DNA of 64,000 bases from Ilyonectria destructans (GCA_020740775.1 JAHEWK010000008.1:1922001-1986000); one strand, 5' to 3'. Positions 10,985 to 23,032 are shown, numbered from the stretch's first letter. The notes: generated by a model not told the origin, from the sequence alone. Translations and numbers: made by a program.

Positions 10985-13089
10985 ATGTTGGTTCCTATGC
11001 TATCCCATCGGCAGGGATGACTGAATAGCTAACTCCTCTGTCAGGGTACGCCGAAGGAACGCTCCAAGCCAAAATCAGGCCCAGAATAATGGACAGGCCG
11101 GCAATCAGAACAACAACCAGACTGGCCCCCAGAACACCACACAGAATGGCACCCAGGTCAACAACCAGAATCTGCCTGCAAGGCCAAATCGTGCTGTCTT
11201 TGGACCGTAAGCATACTCAACATGATTGTGTTTGAAATCCATCTGCTAACGTTGCCAAACCAGGCAATCCGCCTTGACGGACTTCCTGGCCGTGAGTGCC
11301 AAGAGCCCTGTTCTCTCCGACAATGATACTAATAAATTGACAGTCTCACAACATCTCAGCGACACGGATCCGGGAGGATGCTGAAGTACGTCGCCGCCAA
11401 GCTGCCGCTGAGCAGGACAACGACGAGCTCGACGACGAGTCTTTCGCAGCTCCCGCCGAATCGAGTACCTCAGCACGGCGGTCAAGTCGCCGTGGAAACG
11501 ACCTACAAAAGTCAAAGAAGGAAAAGGACGAAGAGAAGGCGCTGGAGAAAATCAAGACCAGCAAGTCTTTCAAGAAGCGCAAGAAGAATGCCAATGATTC
11601 CGACGACGAAGATGACATCGCCCGCGCTATCTTTGAGCAACGAAGCGCCCCAATGCCTGGCCAGATGGAAAACTGTGCCATTTGCGAGAAGCGTTTTACT
11701 GTCACCCCATATTCAGTCGCCGGCCCTGATGGTGGTTTGCTATGTGCTCCCTGTGGACGGCAAGTAGCCAAAGAACAGCAACAAGGCCAGCCAAAGAAGA
11801 AGCCGCGGAAGCCGGCTGCTGCAGGTGGGGTCGGCAGACGACGAGCTATCCAAAGCAGAATCCTTGATGGTGATGTTGGCACCAAAAGCTTGGTAACGCT
11901 CTGCGTGCAGACCTTGGCCAAAAACGTCGATCTGGCGGATAGTCTTGGGGACTTGCCTGATCACTTGGTTGACAAGATTGCACGAATGTTCTCAAAGCGG
12001 CGTCTATTAAAGCCAGATACGCTCCCGCTCTTTGTACAACCAACCACTGAGACCCTTCACATCTATGATGGCGCGAAGCTTGGAGAGCAAGACTATGTCA
12101 GCATCTTCCAAGTGTCGCCAAACCTTCGCCGGCTCAAGATCCGCTGTGGTATCCAGTTCAAGGACGAGGTAATGGATTACTTCTTAACCCGCGATATCTC
12201 ACTAGAGTCGTTCTATCTCCATGGCGCAAACCTTCTCAGCTCGGAAAAGTGGCACGAATTCCTGGTCGCCAAGGGTAAGGCCTTGAAGGGTCTCCAGGTT
12301 TACTACACTGACAAGCACTTCGGTGATGATAGTGTGGCAATGCTTAGGGAGCATTGCCCAAATTTGGCCCGATTGAAGATTGAGAACAACCAGCAAGTCT
12401 CTGACGAGGGCATAAAATCAATAGGAGAGATATCTAGCCTCGAGCACGTTGGTCTTCAGCTGCAGACGCCAACCTCCACTGCCGCCTACACTCACACCAT
12501 CTCGCAAATCGGTCAGAAGCTTCAGACATTTTCGCTCAAAATCGTCCCCGCCGTCAACGATGAACTCTTAAAGGCAATCAATGAGCACTGCCGCTCGCTC
12601 ACCAAACTCCGCATCACCGACAGCGAGATGATGACCGACAAGGGATTCGTCCACCTTTTTACCGAGTGGGCGAACCCACCCTTGCACATTATCGATTTTC
12701 AGAAATGCCGACAGCTCGACTCGACTCGACCCCGGGACAACCCCGACAATGTCGGACTGTGCAGCGAGGGGTTCAAAGCTTTGATGGCCCATTCTGGACA
12801 GAAGCTGCGTTGTCTCAACGTGCACGCCTGCCGCCACATCTCTCGTGAAGCCTTTGAAGAAGTTTTCAACGACAAGGCTAACTATCCCGAACTACGAGAG
12901 TTGGAGATTTCCTTCTGTGAGGACGTGACGGATTTTGTACTAGGAAGCATCTTCCGAGCATGCCCTAACATTCGCGAGGTGAATGTCTTTGGCTGCATGA
13001 AGGTTAAGGAAGTGCGGGTGCCTCGTGGGGTCATCCTAGTTGGAGTTCCCAACGCGCAAGGCATGCTCGTGGAGGGAACTCATGATTGA
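10985..13089 (+). CDS. RAD7: Nucleotide excision repair protein Rad7
   Basis: Clear exons are 11045-11206, 11264-11291 and 11344-13089, with introns of 57 and 52 bp. Joining them restores the conserved FGPQSALTDFLASHNISAT near the N-terminus. Then come a Lys/Glu-rich basic segment, a CxxC..CxxC zinc-binding-like pair (CAIC near 174, CAPC near 198), and a long series of leucine-rich repeats (LRRLKI, LARLKI, LTKLRI, LRELEI). Rad7 is the LRR partner of Rad16 in NEF4. The start is not certain. Exon 11045 needs two bases from an upstream exon. The simplest model splits the ATG itself (AT at 10985-10986, intron 10987-11044 with branch GCTAAC), giving MVRRRNAPSQ and 645 aa. An alternative uses ATG 10911 with a GTAGCG donor at 10964. 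Confidence 0.92.
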
Positions 13090-13409
13090 TTTGTTACACG
13101 CATTTTGGACCTCTGTATCAGTGGAGTGTTGGCGTTTGTTTTTTGACCCCGTCAGGGCATGGCAGTGGTAGTGTCACAGTGTCATGTTTCCGGGTACGGC
13201 ACCAGTCACGGGGGGCTTGTTTTGGCCGGCACAGGAGTTGGCCACGTAGACTTTTGCTCTCAAGACAATGTATGTACAATATGACTTGCTTATTTTCATC
13301 CACCCAACATGAAGTGACGACATGACAATTCGTCCCAAATCCATCCCAAATAGACAACGCTCTCCGAAATTCAACGCTACATCTCGACTCCTCATTTTGA
13401 TTCCCTCGA
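13090..13409. other. Intergenic region between convergent RAD7 and lipase genes
   Basis: This 320-bp interval holds the 3' untranslated regions of both genes. Nothing else is seen. Confidence 0.6.
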
Positions 13410-14528
13410 CTAGCTGGGCTGGTTGGCAACATATTCCACATCCAGCTTGGCGTACTGGTTGAGCTTCTCCTCGAGCTCCTCGTCCGTCATCTCGGCACCT
13501 CTCCACGAGATGCCGAGGGCATTGCAGCCCGAGATATCCTGCAGGTAATGGAGATGCGCTGCGATATCGAGACCAAGAGTGCCAGCGTTGCAGCTGATGT
13601 TGGCGTTGCCCTCGCACACCTTAATGTCCGACACCGAATAGGCAGTGGTATCGGAGGAGCCGGTGGCCAGCCAGTACTCCGGGGAAGTGTGTCGGTAGCC
13701 GAAGATGATCGGAGGCAAACGCGGCACGGGGTCGGCGGTGTGGGTGACGCGGAACTCGGAGCCGGCTTGGTTGGTGACAAAGTCCGCAAAGTCGCCGTCG
13801 CCCACGCGCGGCGATCCAAAGGTGTACAGGTCCATGGGGATGCCAGCCTTGCGCAGGTACGCAGCGGCGAGGGTTGCAACGGCGCCGCCGAGTGAGTGGC
13901 CCGTGGAGACGACGGTGTAGGACGGGTTGGCGGCTTGCGCAGAGACAATGGCAGCCTTGGCAGCAGTGGCAATCTCAAACCAGGCATTCTGGAAGCCCGA
14001 GTGAGCGCCGCAACCAGATACCAGCGTGGAGCATGAGTCCTGGCCAAAGTCCAGGTTGGTAATCCAGTTGCGGATGTTGCTGCTGCCACGGATGGAGATG
14101 ACGATCTCCTTGCGAGCGGCGTCGGTGGAGACGTAGCCAGCAATTCCGGTTACGCTACCACTATTCGCGATATATCAGTACACCACGCTTGTTTAAGAGG
14201 ATATGAGGGGCGGCGTACCCGAAGGATGCTACAATAGTGGCAGCATCGCCCTCCACGGACGGACAATACCCTCCGCAACTAATCTTAGCACCAGCTTTGG
14301 CATTATAGTTGCAGTAGGCAGCGGCGGAGTGCTGGGCGTAGAACTGGAAGTTGGCCAGGTTTTGAGAAGTCACAGTCACGGCTATGGCAATGGGTTAGTC
14401 TATGATGTCTTGCTTGGTTGTTGGATGAGAGACCCACCTCTATTCTCAAGGGCAAGGGCACGAGCATAGTTCCCAATGGAGGCTGCGGAAGCCACGCCAA
14501 CAGAAGAGAGGAAGGACAAGAGAAGCAT
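13410..14528 (-). CDS. Secreted class 3 lipase
   Basis: Minus-strand exons 14528-14438, 14381-14219 and 14160-13410 (334 aa) with introns of 56 and 58 bp. The family (alpha/beta hydrolase, Rhizomucor-type lipase 3) hydrolyses acylglycerols; some members are feruloyl esterases. A hydrophobic N-terminus ([15 protein letters not shown]) looks like a signal peptide, so the enzyme should be secreted. The nucleophile motif GHSLGG has Ser174. The downstream [10 protein letters not shown] supplies the acid, and a C-terminal HLHYL supplies the probable histidine. Paired cysteines, including CNYNAK..CGGYC, resemble those of secreted fungal lipases. Substrate cannot be told from sequence. Confidence 0.93.
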
Positions 14529-17500
14529 GTTGCTGGCTGATGAGTCTTAGAGCGTTGGATGATAGCACCTTGTTGTAGAATAGATGTAGGGAATGCTGGG
14601 AGTTGGATAGGTAGTTATATACTAATTCAAGAGAAACCCACATGCTTCTCTCAGGGATGGCGACGTTGCAGTCTGAAGATACTCCCTAGGGTGAAGGCAA
14701 CAAAAGACAAGGATAGGATGCCTTTCGATGTGATCAAGCCATCAGCTTCGGTGACAAGGCGGCGGCTTAGATGAGTTTCCGGCTCCTCTCCTCAGCCGCA
14801 TCCCTACCCTCGTCCATTGAGTACCCCCGTGTTGGTTGCCATCCCACTCGGGAAGCTGCACGAGGACTCAGCTTACCCGCGGCAAGACAGCGGAACTGAG
14901 ACATGGGGGCAAAGACAGAAATGAGCCCTTTCTTTTCACAATTCTTTCCCTTTCTTTCCGTCTTCCCCGCTTCGCAGAGCCCTGCTGGCGTCGGGCAGAG
15001 TTTGGTCAGAGATGTTGACGATTGGGGGGATTTTGTTAGTCTCTCGGCGGCGGTTAGCGGACTAGGGGAGAGCGAAAGTCGGTCGTCGATGGGCCAGGCA
15101 AAGCCGGATGAGCTTCCCAGAAGGGCAAGACGGCGTTGCTGGGGATGGGCATGATCTACCGTGAGGTGGAGGGGCGGGCGCCACGTGAACATGCTCCGGA
15201 GCTTGGATCTACGCGACCACGGTTGTAATATTGCCCACCCCTGAGGAGAAGGAGAGGTCGAAAAGGCGGGAGCGCGAAGAATGTGACGGTTGATGGGCTA
15301 TCGGCTGGGGTCAAAGGGCGGAACGACCAGGGAACGCAGCAAGCAATGGTAGCATTGGCAGGGATTGGACTGAGATGGAGTTCTGTCGGTTCTCGTAGGG
15401 CGACAAATAACCATGTCACATCACGTCACAAGGGTTCTGAACCACTCTTGGCCCACGGTTAGACCACTCTTGAACCCTTCTTACATGCGAGGTTTGTAGT
15501 TGTTGAGTCGGTGGAGTTGCTAGCAAGTGATGAACGGGGCCTGTGGAGAAGACTTCCCAAAAGGCAAAACACGGCCAAGCAAACAATGTCTCGAAGGGTT
15601 GGAGGAAATAGCTGGACCATCGCCGTCGATTCGTCCAACTCTATCTCGCACACGAGGCTGTGGCCGTCAAATGGAAATTGCACATGCCAGACCCAATCGT
15701 GAATACGGGCTTGCCGCCGGGGCTGTGATGGCAGCCGTTACAAGAGTCCGGCGGCCTCATCCAACCACAGCGCTCACAGCTTTCACATTTGTTCACACCT
15801 CCAGGCCACTTCATTAGCTTCTCGCGCCAACCCGCACACCCTCTTCGCGCGGGTGCGTCTTTGGAACGCGCACACGTGAGGTCAGCTCGCCCTAAAACCC
15901 CGAGTTCTTGGTTTTCTAGACCCCAGCCTAGCCCGAACCTCGCCACATCCCGAGATGCCAGGGCGGAACGTCTGCCTCCCTTGGCCGGACTCGGGCAATG
16001 GAGCGGGTGCGTTTTTTAACCCAACGTGGCCTGCCCGCCGTTGCATTCGGCTTTTTCGTGGCCCTTGCGGGGGTAGCAGCATGGCCCATGGGGCATTTTG
16101 CGGGGAAGAGCGATTAGTTCTGTCGGGGTCGCGGCATGGCGTGAGAACGTGCTGTTCCCTGTCTTCGTAGCTGTACGTCGCTCCGAGAGACCGAGATGAC
16201 CTCTAGAACTCGTTATCAGAGTCACACCTCACAACCACAAGGCAGATAGATAGGTAGATATATTATACGGTAAGACCAGACTCTGGTTCGCTCGCCTTGT
16301 GCAACGCCGATTATGTCATTCCCGTTTGGCCGCTTTGCTCTCCGGCCAGTTACTCCGGTTGATCAGAAGCAGCCCTGCCGTCATCCTCGCCGCCCTGACT
16401 TGCTCACCACCATCACCACCACTACACCACCACCACCTCCAAAAAGCCGCCAAGGTTAATCGGCACTCAGCCCACTTGCAGCTGCATCAAACTCACCTAC
16501 CTAATCCAAACCTCCCATCGAACCATCTCCTCCTCCATCTCAGCCCGGCTGACGCGGTGGCGGCCCAGCCCCAAACATTGTATATGCAGCTTCGGCCGGG
16601 TTCATCTGCTCGATCTCGGCTGACGGCTCCTAGATTCCCATACCTGGTCCTTCCGGTTTAGCTCTGGCGTGCAGCTCATTACCCCCTCTTTCCCATGCTG
16701 TGCCTCCATGTTCCTGATGATCTGCGTGCGTGGACCTGCAGACCTGCAGGCGCCATCAGCAAAAGCTAGACAAATGCCGAGGGACAAGAGCAAGTTCGTG
16801 TCCTCTCTCCAAGCCTGTGATTGTCGTCGTCCCGTATTCTGTGTTGTGGCTGTAGATGTCGTGGACAACACCTCGTCTGAGAACGGTGGGAACGGTCCAG
16901 ACCCGGGCTCTCATGCAATGCCCCGCGCAGGATATGACGGCAACGTCCATCACGAGGGCCTCAGTTTCCATCATTCCCGCCAGTTCCGACCCTCCGTTCT
17001 GCTTGCGGTGCATACTCCCGAGTTAGTTATGTCCTTGGCCTGATTTGTGGGTTTTGCCGTCTCTCTTGCAAAGCGTCTAGCAGTTTGGGTTGAAAGTCAC
17101 TGCGGACTAGACACCCGGTCATGTAAGGCCACGACAGCACCAAGTAATTAGGCTCGGTATCCCAATGTAGATGAAGAGTAAAGGCTTGTGAAACTTGCCT
17201 ATAGGAATATTTCTATCCGATACATCCGGCAGGAAGTTGAGAAGCGTCTCCCCTTGGTCTTTCGAGATACTCCTCCACGGTCACTCGACCGATTCCAGAC
17301 AACACTACCTATCTTGTAATGAAGTCTCATCCTCCTGAGAAACCACAGGTGCACATCACTGTCCGTGTTCAATTTCAATAATCCCATGAATTGTTCATTT
17401 ATGGTTGAATTGTCGTGTTTGTACAGTTGTATCACACCAGTGGGGAGAGGACAAGTTATGTCTTCCCTCATCCCTCAACCTCCTTTCCCCATCCTCATTC

Positions 17501-17621
17501 GTTTATCGTACAGGAGATGGCCTTGATCGTCATGACCTTTCCCTCTCCTTCTAGAACCAAATCCGTCTCCATAGTATGTCCAATGGCATTTCCCTTCAAT
17601 TCCTAGTAGTGATCCGTGCAC
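14529..17621. other. 3.1-kb interval without a recognisable gene
   Basis: Upstream of the lipase and downstream of bL34m. Open frames are short, lie on both strands, and lack domains or plausible splice-linked extensions. CACGTG sites occur near 15183 and 15874. A CACCAC-rich simple-sequence stretch lies at about 16405-16440. It may hold long promoters, non-coding transcripts or small unrecognised genes. Confidence 0.5.
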
Positions 17622-18081
17622 TTAAGCGGCGATGTTCTTGCGGCCCTTGATCCTCCTCCGCAACAGGATCTTGCGGCCAGTCTTGCTTCGCATGCGGTAG
17701 AGGAAGCCATGTCTGCGCTTCTGAACCAGTCGAGTATGTCCGTTCATCGTGTTTCGCGGTCCGCATCGGATCTGCATGTCTCCGAACGCGGGGTGCGCTG
17801 AGATGGCGGACGAAGGGACGACATCGGCGGCGCCGGCAACGGAGGGGGTGAAGCTTGTGGGGGACGCAGTTCGGCGGATGGCGGCTGTGAGGGGGGTGAG
17901 GGACGGTCGGAGAGGGACGAGGGTGGTGAAGGTCCTGCGAGTTAGAGAGTTAGCGATGGATTGATTCTATGTGATGGTGGCGCTTGGGCGGACGGAGAGC
18001 GACCTACCTGGGGGATTGGGAGAGCGGCTTGGAGAGGACGGGGCGCGCAAGGCGCGTGATGGACTGGAACATGGTGTTCAT
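17622..18081 (-). CDS. MRPL34: Mitochondrial large-subunit ribosomal protein bL34m
   Basis: Minus-strand exons 18081-18008 and 17934-17622 (128 aa), with a 73-bp intron (GTAGGT..CGCAG, branch GCTAAC). The C-terminal 45 residues are bacterial-type bL34: short, Arg/Lys-rich, with KRRHGFLYRMRSKTGRKILL and the RRRIKGRKN end, matching the bL34 core that reads HGF.xRM.T..GR.VL.RRR.KGR. The N-terminal 80 residues, Arg/Ser/Thr-rich and without acidic residues at first, look like a mitochondrial presequence. The protein lies near the peptide exit tunnel of the mitoribosome. Length is usual for fungal L34m. Two in-frame ATGs (18081 and three codons on) are possible starts; the first is used. Confidence 0.93.
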
Positions 18082-18502
18082 GGCCGATTTCACGCAGAGT
18101 GGTGGTCTGCGGCTGGGAATGGCTGGTGGAATGACAGAAAGTGGTGATGTTGAAGATGGATGTCGAAATTTTGGGCTAAGCTCGGGATTGGACGATTGCG
18201 GGTGGAGACAATCGGTGGAGTTGAACCTACCCTACAGCTTCCCCTCGACACCTAAATTCATCATGCCCTCAACTTAGGCCATGAGTAACTCGGGTAGCAA
18301 ATGTCTGGAGCATCTAGTCTTTTACTAAAATCATTCCCATTCAATTGAGATACCTATGGTTTGTCCTTTTCATTCTAATCTTAATGCTCTGACATGTTTT
18401 TGTGGTTGAGCACATCAACATTGGTTTAGTTCCTGCTCTTTTCTATAGTCCCAATCAAAACCCCATCCTCTCAAGGAAACACTAACAATGTTGTTGAGTG
18501 TA
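18082..18502. other. Intergenic region between bL34m and the GrpB-family gene
   Basis: This interval contains the promoter of the bL34m gene and the 3' end of the next minus-strand gene. Nothing else is seen. Confidence 0.5.
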
Positions 18503-19108
18503 TTACAAATACCCAAGGTCTTTAAAAGCTCTCACTAAAATCCCACGAATTACGTCTTCCTTACGCTTGTTGTATTCCATCACCGTCTCCCCCTTCTCGA
18601 TGCTCAACTCAGCCGCCTCCCGCTTTGTCTTCGCATACAGCTCCCGATCCGCCTGATTGCGCCTCAACCACTCTGTAAATATGGCGTGACGAGCGATCTC
18701 TGGGCAGTCGGGACCCCAAACATGCAGATTAGTCGACATCGGCTCGTATCCGCAGAAGAAGCGGTGCTCATGCCAGTGTGGTTCCCGAGCTAGGAAATGA
18801 AACCCGGCGGCCTCGAGCGGCCCAACATATGAGGCCTCGTCAGTCACATCTTTGACGACCAGGTCGATGTCGATCACAGGCTTGGCCGGAAGACCCGCGA
18901 TCGACGTGGAACCGACGTGGGCAATGGATAGGCTGGTCGAGCCGAGAGCTGACTCGATACGCGCCTTGAGAAGGCTGAATGTCTGCGGCCAAGAGGGATC
19001 AGGTTCGACAATAGCCAGCGGGGGTTTAGACCTGCGGAATGAGACACGATCAAGCAAGCTTGGGTCGAACTCGTAATCCTTGAGCAGCGCTTCGAGAGAG
19101 GGCGCCAT
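18503..19108 (-). CDS. GrpB/UPF0157 family nucleotidyltransferase-fold protein
   Basis: Single-exon minus-strand gene of 201 aa from ATG 19108. It matches the GrpB (UPF0157) family of the nucleotidyltransferase superfamily. The conserved core is VGSTSIAGLPAKPVIDIDLVV, with the G-S motif and the paired acidic residues of a nucleotidyltransferase active site, followed by WHEHRFF and a C-terminal YNKRKEDVI helix. In bacteria the domain occurs alone or fused to dephospho-CoA kinase. The substrate is unknown. The frame is open upstream to 19300 and would add 64 residues, but that part is encoded by a simple tandem repeat and lacks similarity, so the internal ATG is preferred. Confidence 0.88.
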   Translation of the reverse strand: MAPSLEALLKDYEFDPSLLDRVSFRRSKPPLAIVEPDPSWPQTFSLLKARIESALGSTSLSIAHVGSTSIAGLPAKPVIDIDLVVKDVTDEASYVGPLEAAGFHFLAREPHWHEHRFFCGYEPMSTNLHVWGPDCPEIARHAIFTEWLRRNQADRELYAKTKREAAELSIEKGETVMEYNKRKEDVIRGILVRAFKDLGYL

Positions 19109-19218
19109 TGTCTGATTGGCCGTTTTGGCAAGGTGGCTGAACTCTGTTGGTTGGTTGTTGGTTGTGTTAGTGGAATATTGGAGCGATTGCAGGGGTCGAC
19201 AGTTGGGACCAAAATGGA

Positions 19219-19270
19219 AGGCCAAGTGGGAGACCAAGTGGGAGGCCAAAACGGGCGGCCAAAGTGGTCG
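19219..19270. repeat. Short tandem repeat upstream of the GrpB gene
   Basis: About four imperfect copies of a 12-13-bp unit related to GGCCAAGTGGGA lie just upstream of the GrpB-family start codon, inside its likely leader or promoter. Confidence 0.7.
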
Positions 19271-19614
19271 ATGTTTGATGTTTCCATCAACTAGTTGCAA
19301 ACACGGGCGGCTGCGGCATTGTTAAATGCTTCCGTGATGGTCTCAATAATAGGCTGGCCACGCTGTGCACTATTGGGCTATCCTTCGGCATGACTCATTT
19401 GCCGAAATCTGGAAGGTGAACTGTGATTGAGAGACACGGCGAAGCCCCTTCCGACGGCCGACCGGTGCAACATTGATCCTGTAAAGAGGTTGGAGAGACC
19501 TATGTAATCCTCCAACTCGTTTTAATACAACGCCGCAACCACATATTACAAACTAGAAACATCAAGGGGTCGTTCGTTTTAGCCACAGCTGATACCCCGT
19601 TTTACCCGTCAGCT

Positions 19615-19649
19615 TCCCGCCTCCCGCCTCCCGCCTCCAGCCTCCCGCT
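19615..19649. repeat. 7-bp tandem repeat (CCTCCCG)n
   Basis: Five near-perfect copies of a 7-bp CCTCCCG unit lie in the intergenic region. It is a minisatellite-like simple repeat with no known role. Confidence 0.8.
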
Positions 19650-20339
19650 TGCCCCTTCCAGATCCCTCTCCGTGGGGGACGCATGATGGACCTGAAACCT
19701 GGGAAGATAAACATCCTGGATGTGATTCAGCCCCAGGAAGCACACTCTCCTAGTTCATCTGATCTCGACAGACGCGCCCGACCACTATGGCCTTGTATCA
19801 ACTAATGCTGGTCCTTTACCCTTAGACCAAAACGGCAGGTTGCTATTTCGGAGGTCCTGTCGCCCCGCACCGACCACGGAGTCGTAGTGTCGTTGGATGC
19901 AAGTACAGGGGGGAACCAACATAGCATCGCATCGAACCCCGTTTTCAACGAGGCTGAGGCAGATTCGGTAGAATTAACCAACGAGACTCGAGGAATCACC
20001 CCATCCTTACATGGTATGGCTGCAATGAAGCGGCCCATTTGGTCGGAAAATACGTCGGAGGTTCTAGTCTGAAACCTTGTACCCAGAAGCTGCATATCTG
20101 GAGAATGAGATGGGAGATACTGACAGGGTCGAAGAGTTGAGCTGCGTCGTTAGGCTCAAGGATAGATTTGCGGCCGTAGGGGACTCCGAAATAGATAAAG
20201 GAGAAGCTCATCCGGTCCATTAACCCCCAACAATTCATCAATCCATCTCACCAGCCCCAATACCAATCATTCTCTGTTTCTTATTACCTTGTCAGCCATC
20301 TCACTCGACTTAATTCTCTCTTCATACCATCTTGCCACC

Positions 20340-23032
20340 ATGTCGTTTTCATTTGGAGTGCCCGAACATACTCCCCGATCTACTCCATCCCGTAACCGCA
20401 GATCCTTGGTTGTCAATGCTGACAGTCCCCATGACTCTGGAGTGGACGGCCTGTCTAACAATGAATCATCCCCGAGTCGGGTTCCCGACAAGAAAGAAGA
20501 GGAACCACAGGAAGGACCTGATGACTCCTCCTCTGCCTCTTTTGAGGACTTTTTAGTTGAAGATCTGGAGAAAGGTAACCCCGTGACTGAAAATCCTTTC
20601 AGCACCGAGCGTGGAAGGATCTTGTTCGAAGCTATCGACCAACTTCAGAGTTTTGAATGCAGCAAGAAACTGGAGATACCACAAGTGCGTTGATGAACCA
20701 CGGTTGATCGAACCTGGCTAATTCCTTTAAGCTTATCGTCGTTGGAGGTCAATCCTCAGGCAAGTCATCTTTATTACAGAGATTGACTGGAATTCCCTTC
20801 CCAGTCGGCACCGGCACATGCACCCGCTTTCCGACGCGTATCACCTCCAAACGCACGCCTCCTAAGAGCAAGGACAGCTTCCGTATTTCTATCGAACCGG
20901 CTGAGGTTACAGTGCATGGCCTGGAAAGAGCGCCTGATACGATTAGCAGCTATGCGTGCACCGGAGAAATCTTCACGGCTGAGGTGTTTGCTAAGGCTGT
21001 TAAGGAGGTACGATGCCCGCTTTTCCATGACTACACGTGAGCTAATAGGGTAGGTATCTTCAAAGTATATAGGAATCCGCCATGGAAAAAATGAAGACAG
21101 TAACAATTTCGCGGCGGAAGTTCTGAAGGTTGAGCTCTCTGGTCCAAATAGACCCTACTTCAGCATTCTCGACCTTCCAGGACTCTTCAACAGCACTTAC
21201 AGTGTGAAAACAGCGGACGGGGAAAAGGTTGAGGAAATGATTGTTAAGTATATGCAAAAACCTGAAAACACGGTCATGTAAGTCGAACCAGTCACAAATT
21301 GGGCTCCCCGAGAAGCTAACCTTGGAAAGTTGCGTTGTCGATGCCTCCGTTGATTTCATCCATCAGCCGATTTTAGAAGTGGCACAGAACCATATCAATG
21401 ACAGAGAGCGTATTCTCGGTGTTTTTACCAAATGTGATAAACTCGAAAACAACCTTGAAGAGGCACAAGAGGTAAGTATTCCAGTAACGGGGATACATAT
21501 GTATACTAACAGATATAGGCTGCGGATATCGCGGTCGGGTTCGATCTCAAATTCGGACTCAAACTCACAGAAGACGACCCAAGACTTATGTCAGATGGCT
21601 GGTTTGTTGTCCGCAACCGCAACGACAAGGACAAGGGTAAAGACCACTTTGAGCTTGAGGCTAGTGAGAAAGACCTACTTAGCACTTTCCCCTGGGACAG
21701 GGTCCCCGAGCCGCGGCGTGGATGCGCTGCGTTGAAGACGCATCTGGGAACGATACTGGACTCAAAGATCACGTCTAGCTTCCCTGCTATCCAAGAGCAC
21801 GTCGAAAGAAATCTGCAGGCCAAACTTTCCGAGGAAGCCATGCTGGGAGAGCCCCGAGGCAACCACCACGCAAGGCTAAACTACGCAACCAACATCGCTA
21901 AGAACTACGATGAGTTGGCGATAATGGCTCTCGATCGGCCTGGCCGTTTGCCAACGCCAGTTATGGAGCTCCGGCAGGAAGTGAGTCGCTTGAACAGAGA
22001 ATTCGACAGTTTCATGAGGGCGAGAGGGGCAGAATGGGAGTTCCAAGACTACGACATCAGCCCGGCTGAGAAAATGAAAGAAATTGCAGATATTGACAGG
22101 GGTGTTGTGTCTGAAACATCGACACCCCCGCGGAGAGAAATCCCCGACTTTGATCCCGCTTTCAATCATTGCATTCGGACGGGAAACTCAGACAAACTCC
22201 TCGAAGTGATTAAACAGAAACTCAAGGGTGTCCAGACCAACCAGCTCCCCGGTATCATTAACCCAGACATCTTCCCTATCATGTATAAGCTACAGGTTTC
22301 AAAGTGGGTCACGATTTCCAACATTCATTTGCAGCGAGTCAGCAATGCTGTCCTCAAATGCATTGACGCGATTCTGGAATCAGTGTGCCCCTCAAAAGGC
22401 GGCACGGCAAGGTTGCACGCAGGATTGAAGGAGATGCTGAAGAAATGCTTCGATTCTGCCGGCAAAACGGCAAAACAAGCCTTCAGAATCCCACAACGTC
22501 AAGAGACGGAGTGCGAAACTCTAGGAACAACGGATGATAAATTTGTTGAGGACATAGTGGGCTGGCGGAAAATGAGATTTCAAGAAGCTTGTCTTCCCTT
22601 TCTCAAGCCTGGCCTGTCGAACATCGAGGCTCTCAGTTTATGCTTCGACTGTGCGCACCCGACTTTGGAGAAGAACATGGTCAATGAAGTCCACGACGTC
22701 CTTAAGGTGTACTACAAGGTAAGTGCGAAACAGGCGGAGAGGAGTGCTCTAACTAGACCGCTAACACACGACCATGACAGATTTCTCTGGAAGCGTTCAT
22801 TAGAAGCATCATTGGCACAATCGAAGCCTACGTGTCCAGCGATGAGGGCCCTGTTAAGGGTCTACAGTCAGCACGCATGCTTGAGCTGTCTGAAGAGCAT
22901 CTGAACAGGATCGCAGGGGAGGATCAGTCGACGTATAACAAGCGATTGACCTTGGCCACAGATATCGAAGAATTGAAAGAGGCTCTTGCCATTGTGGAGC
23001 GGGCAAGACAAGAAACGGAGGGTCTGATGTAG
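20340..23032 (+). CDS. Dynamin-family large GTPase (Mx/Vps1-like)
   Basis: Six exons: 20340-20684, 20732-21007, 21054-21277, 21330-21471, 21519-22718 and 22781-23032 (812 aa). The introns are 46-62 bp, and four of the five are phase 0. After a disordered acidic N-terminus of about 90 residues comes a dynamin GTPase domain: G1 GGQSSGKS (120-127), G3 DLPG (247-250) and G4 TKCD (315-318). A helical middle domain follows, and the last 83 residues form a GTPase effector domain. Such proteins self-assemble on membranes and hydrolyse GTP. This divergent group is numerous in filamentous fungi and its cargo is not known. No pleckstrin-homology domain or membrane span is seen. G4 has Cys where Pro is commoner (TKPD). 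Confidence 0.92.

Larger units (their letters stand above)
19109..20339. other. Intergenic region between divergent GrpB and dynamin genes
   Basis: About 1.2 kb with two tandem repeats (listed separately) and no recognisable gene. It should contain the promoters of both flanking genes. Confidence 0.5.

Noticed and set aside
14767..15192. Minus-strand frame upstream of the lipase
   Set aside because: No domain or signal, composition unlike the real genes, and overlapped by equally long frames on the other strand.
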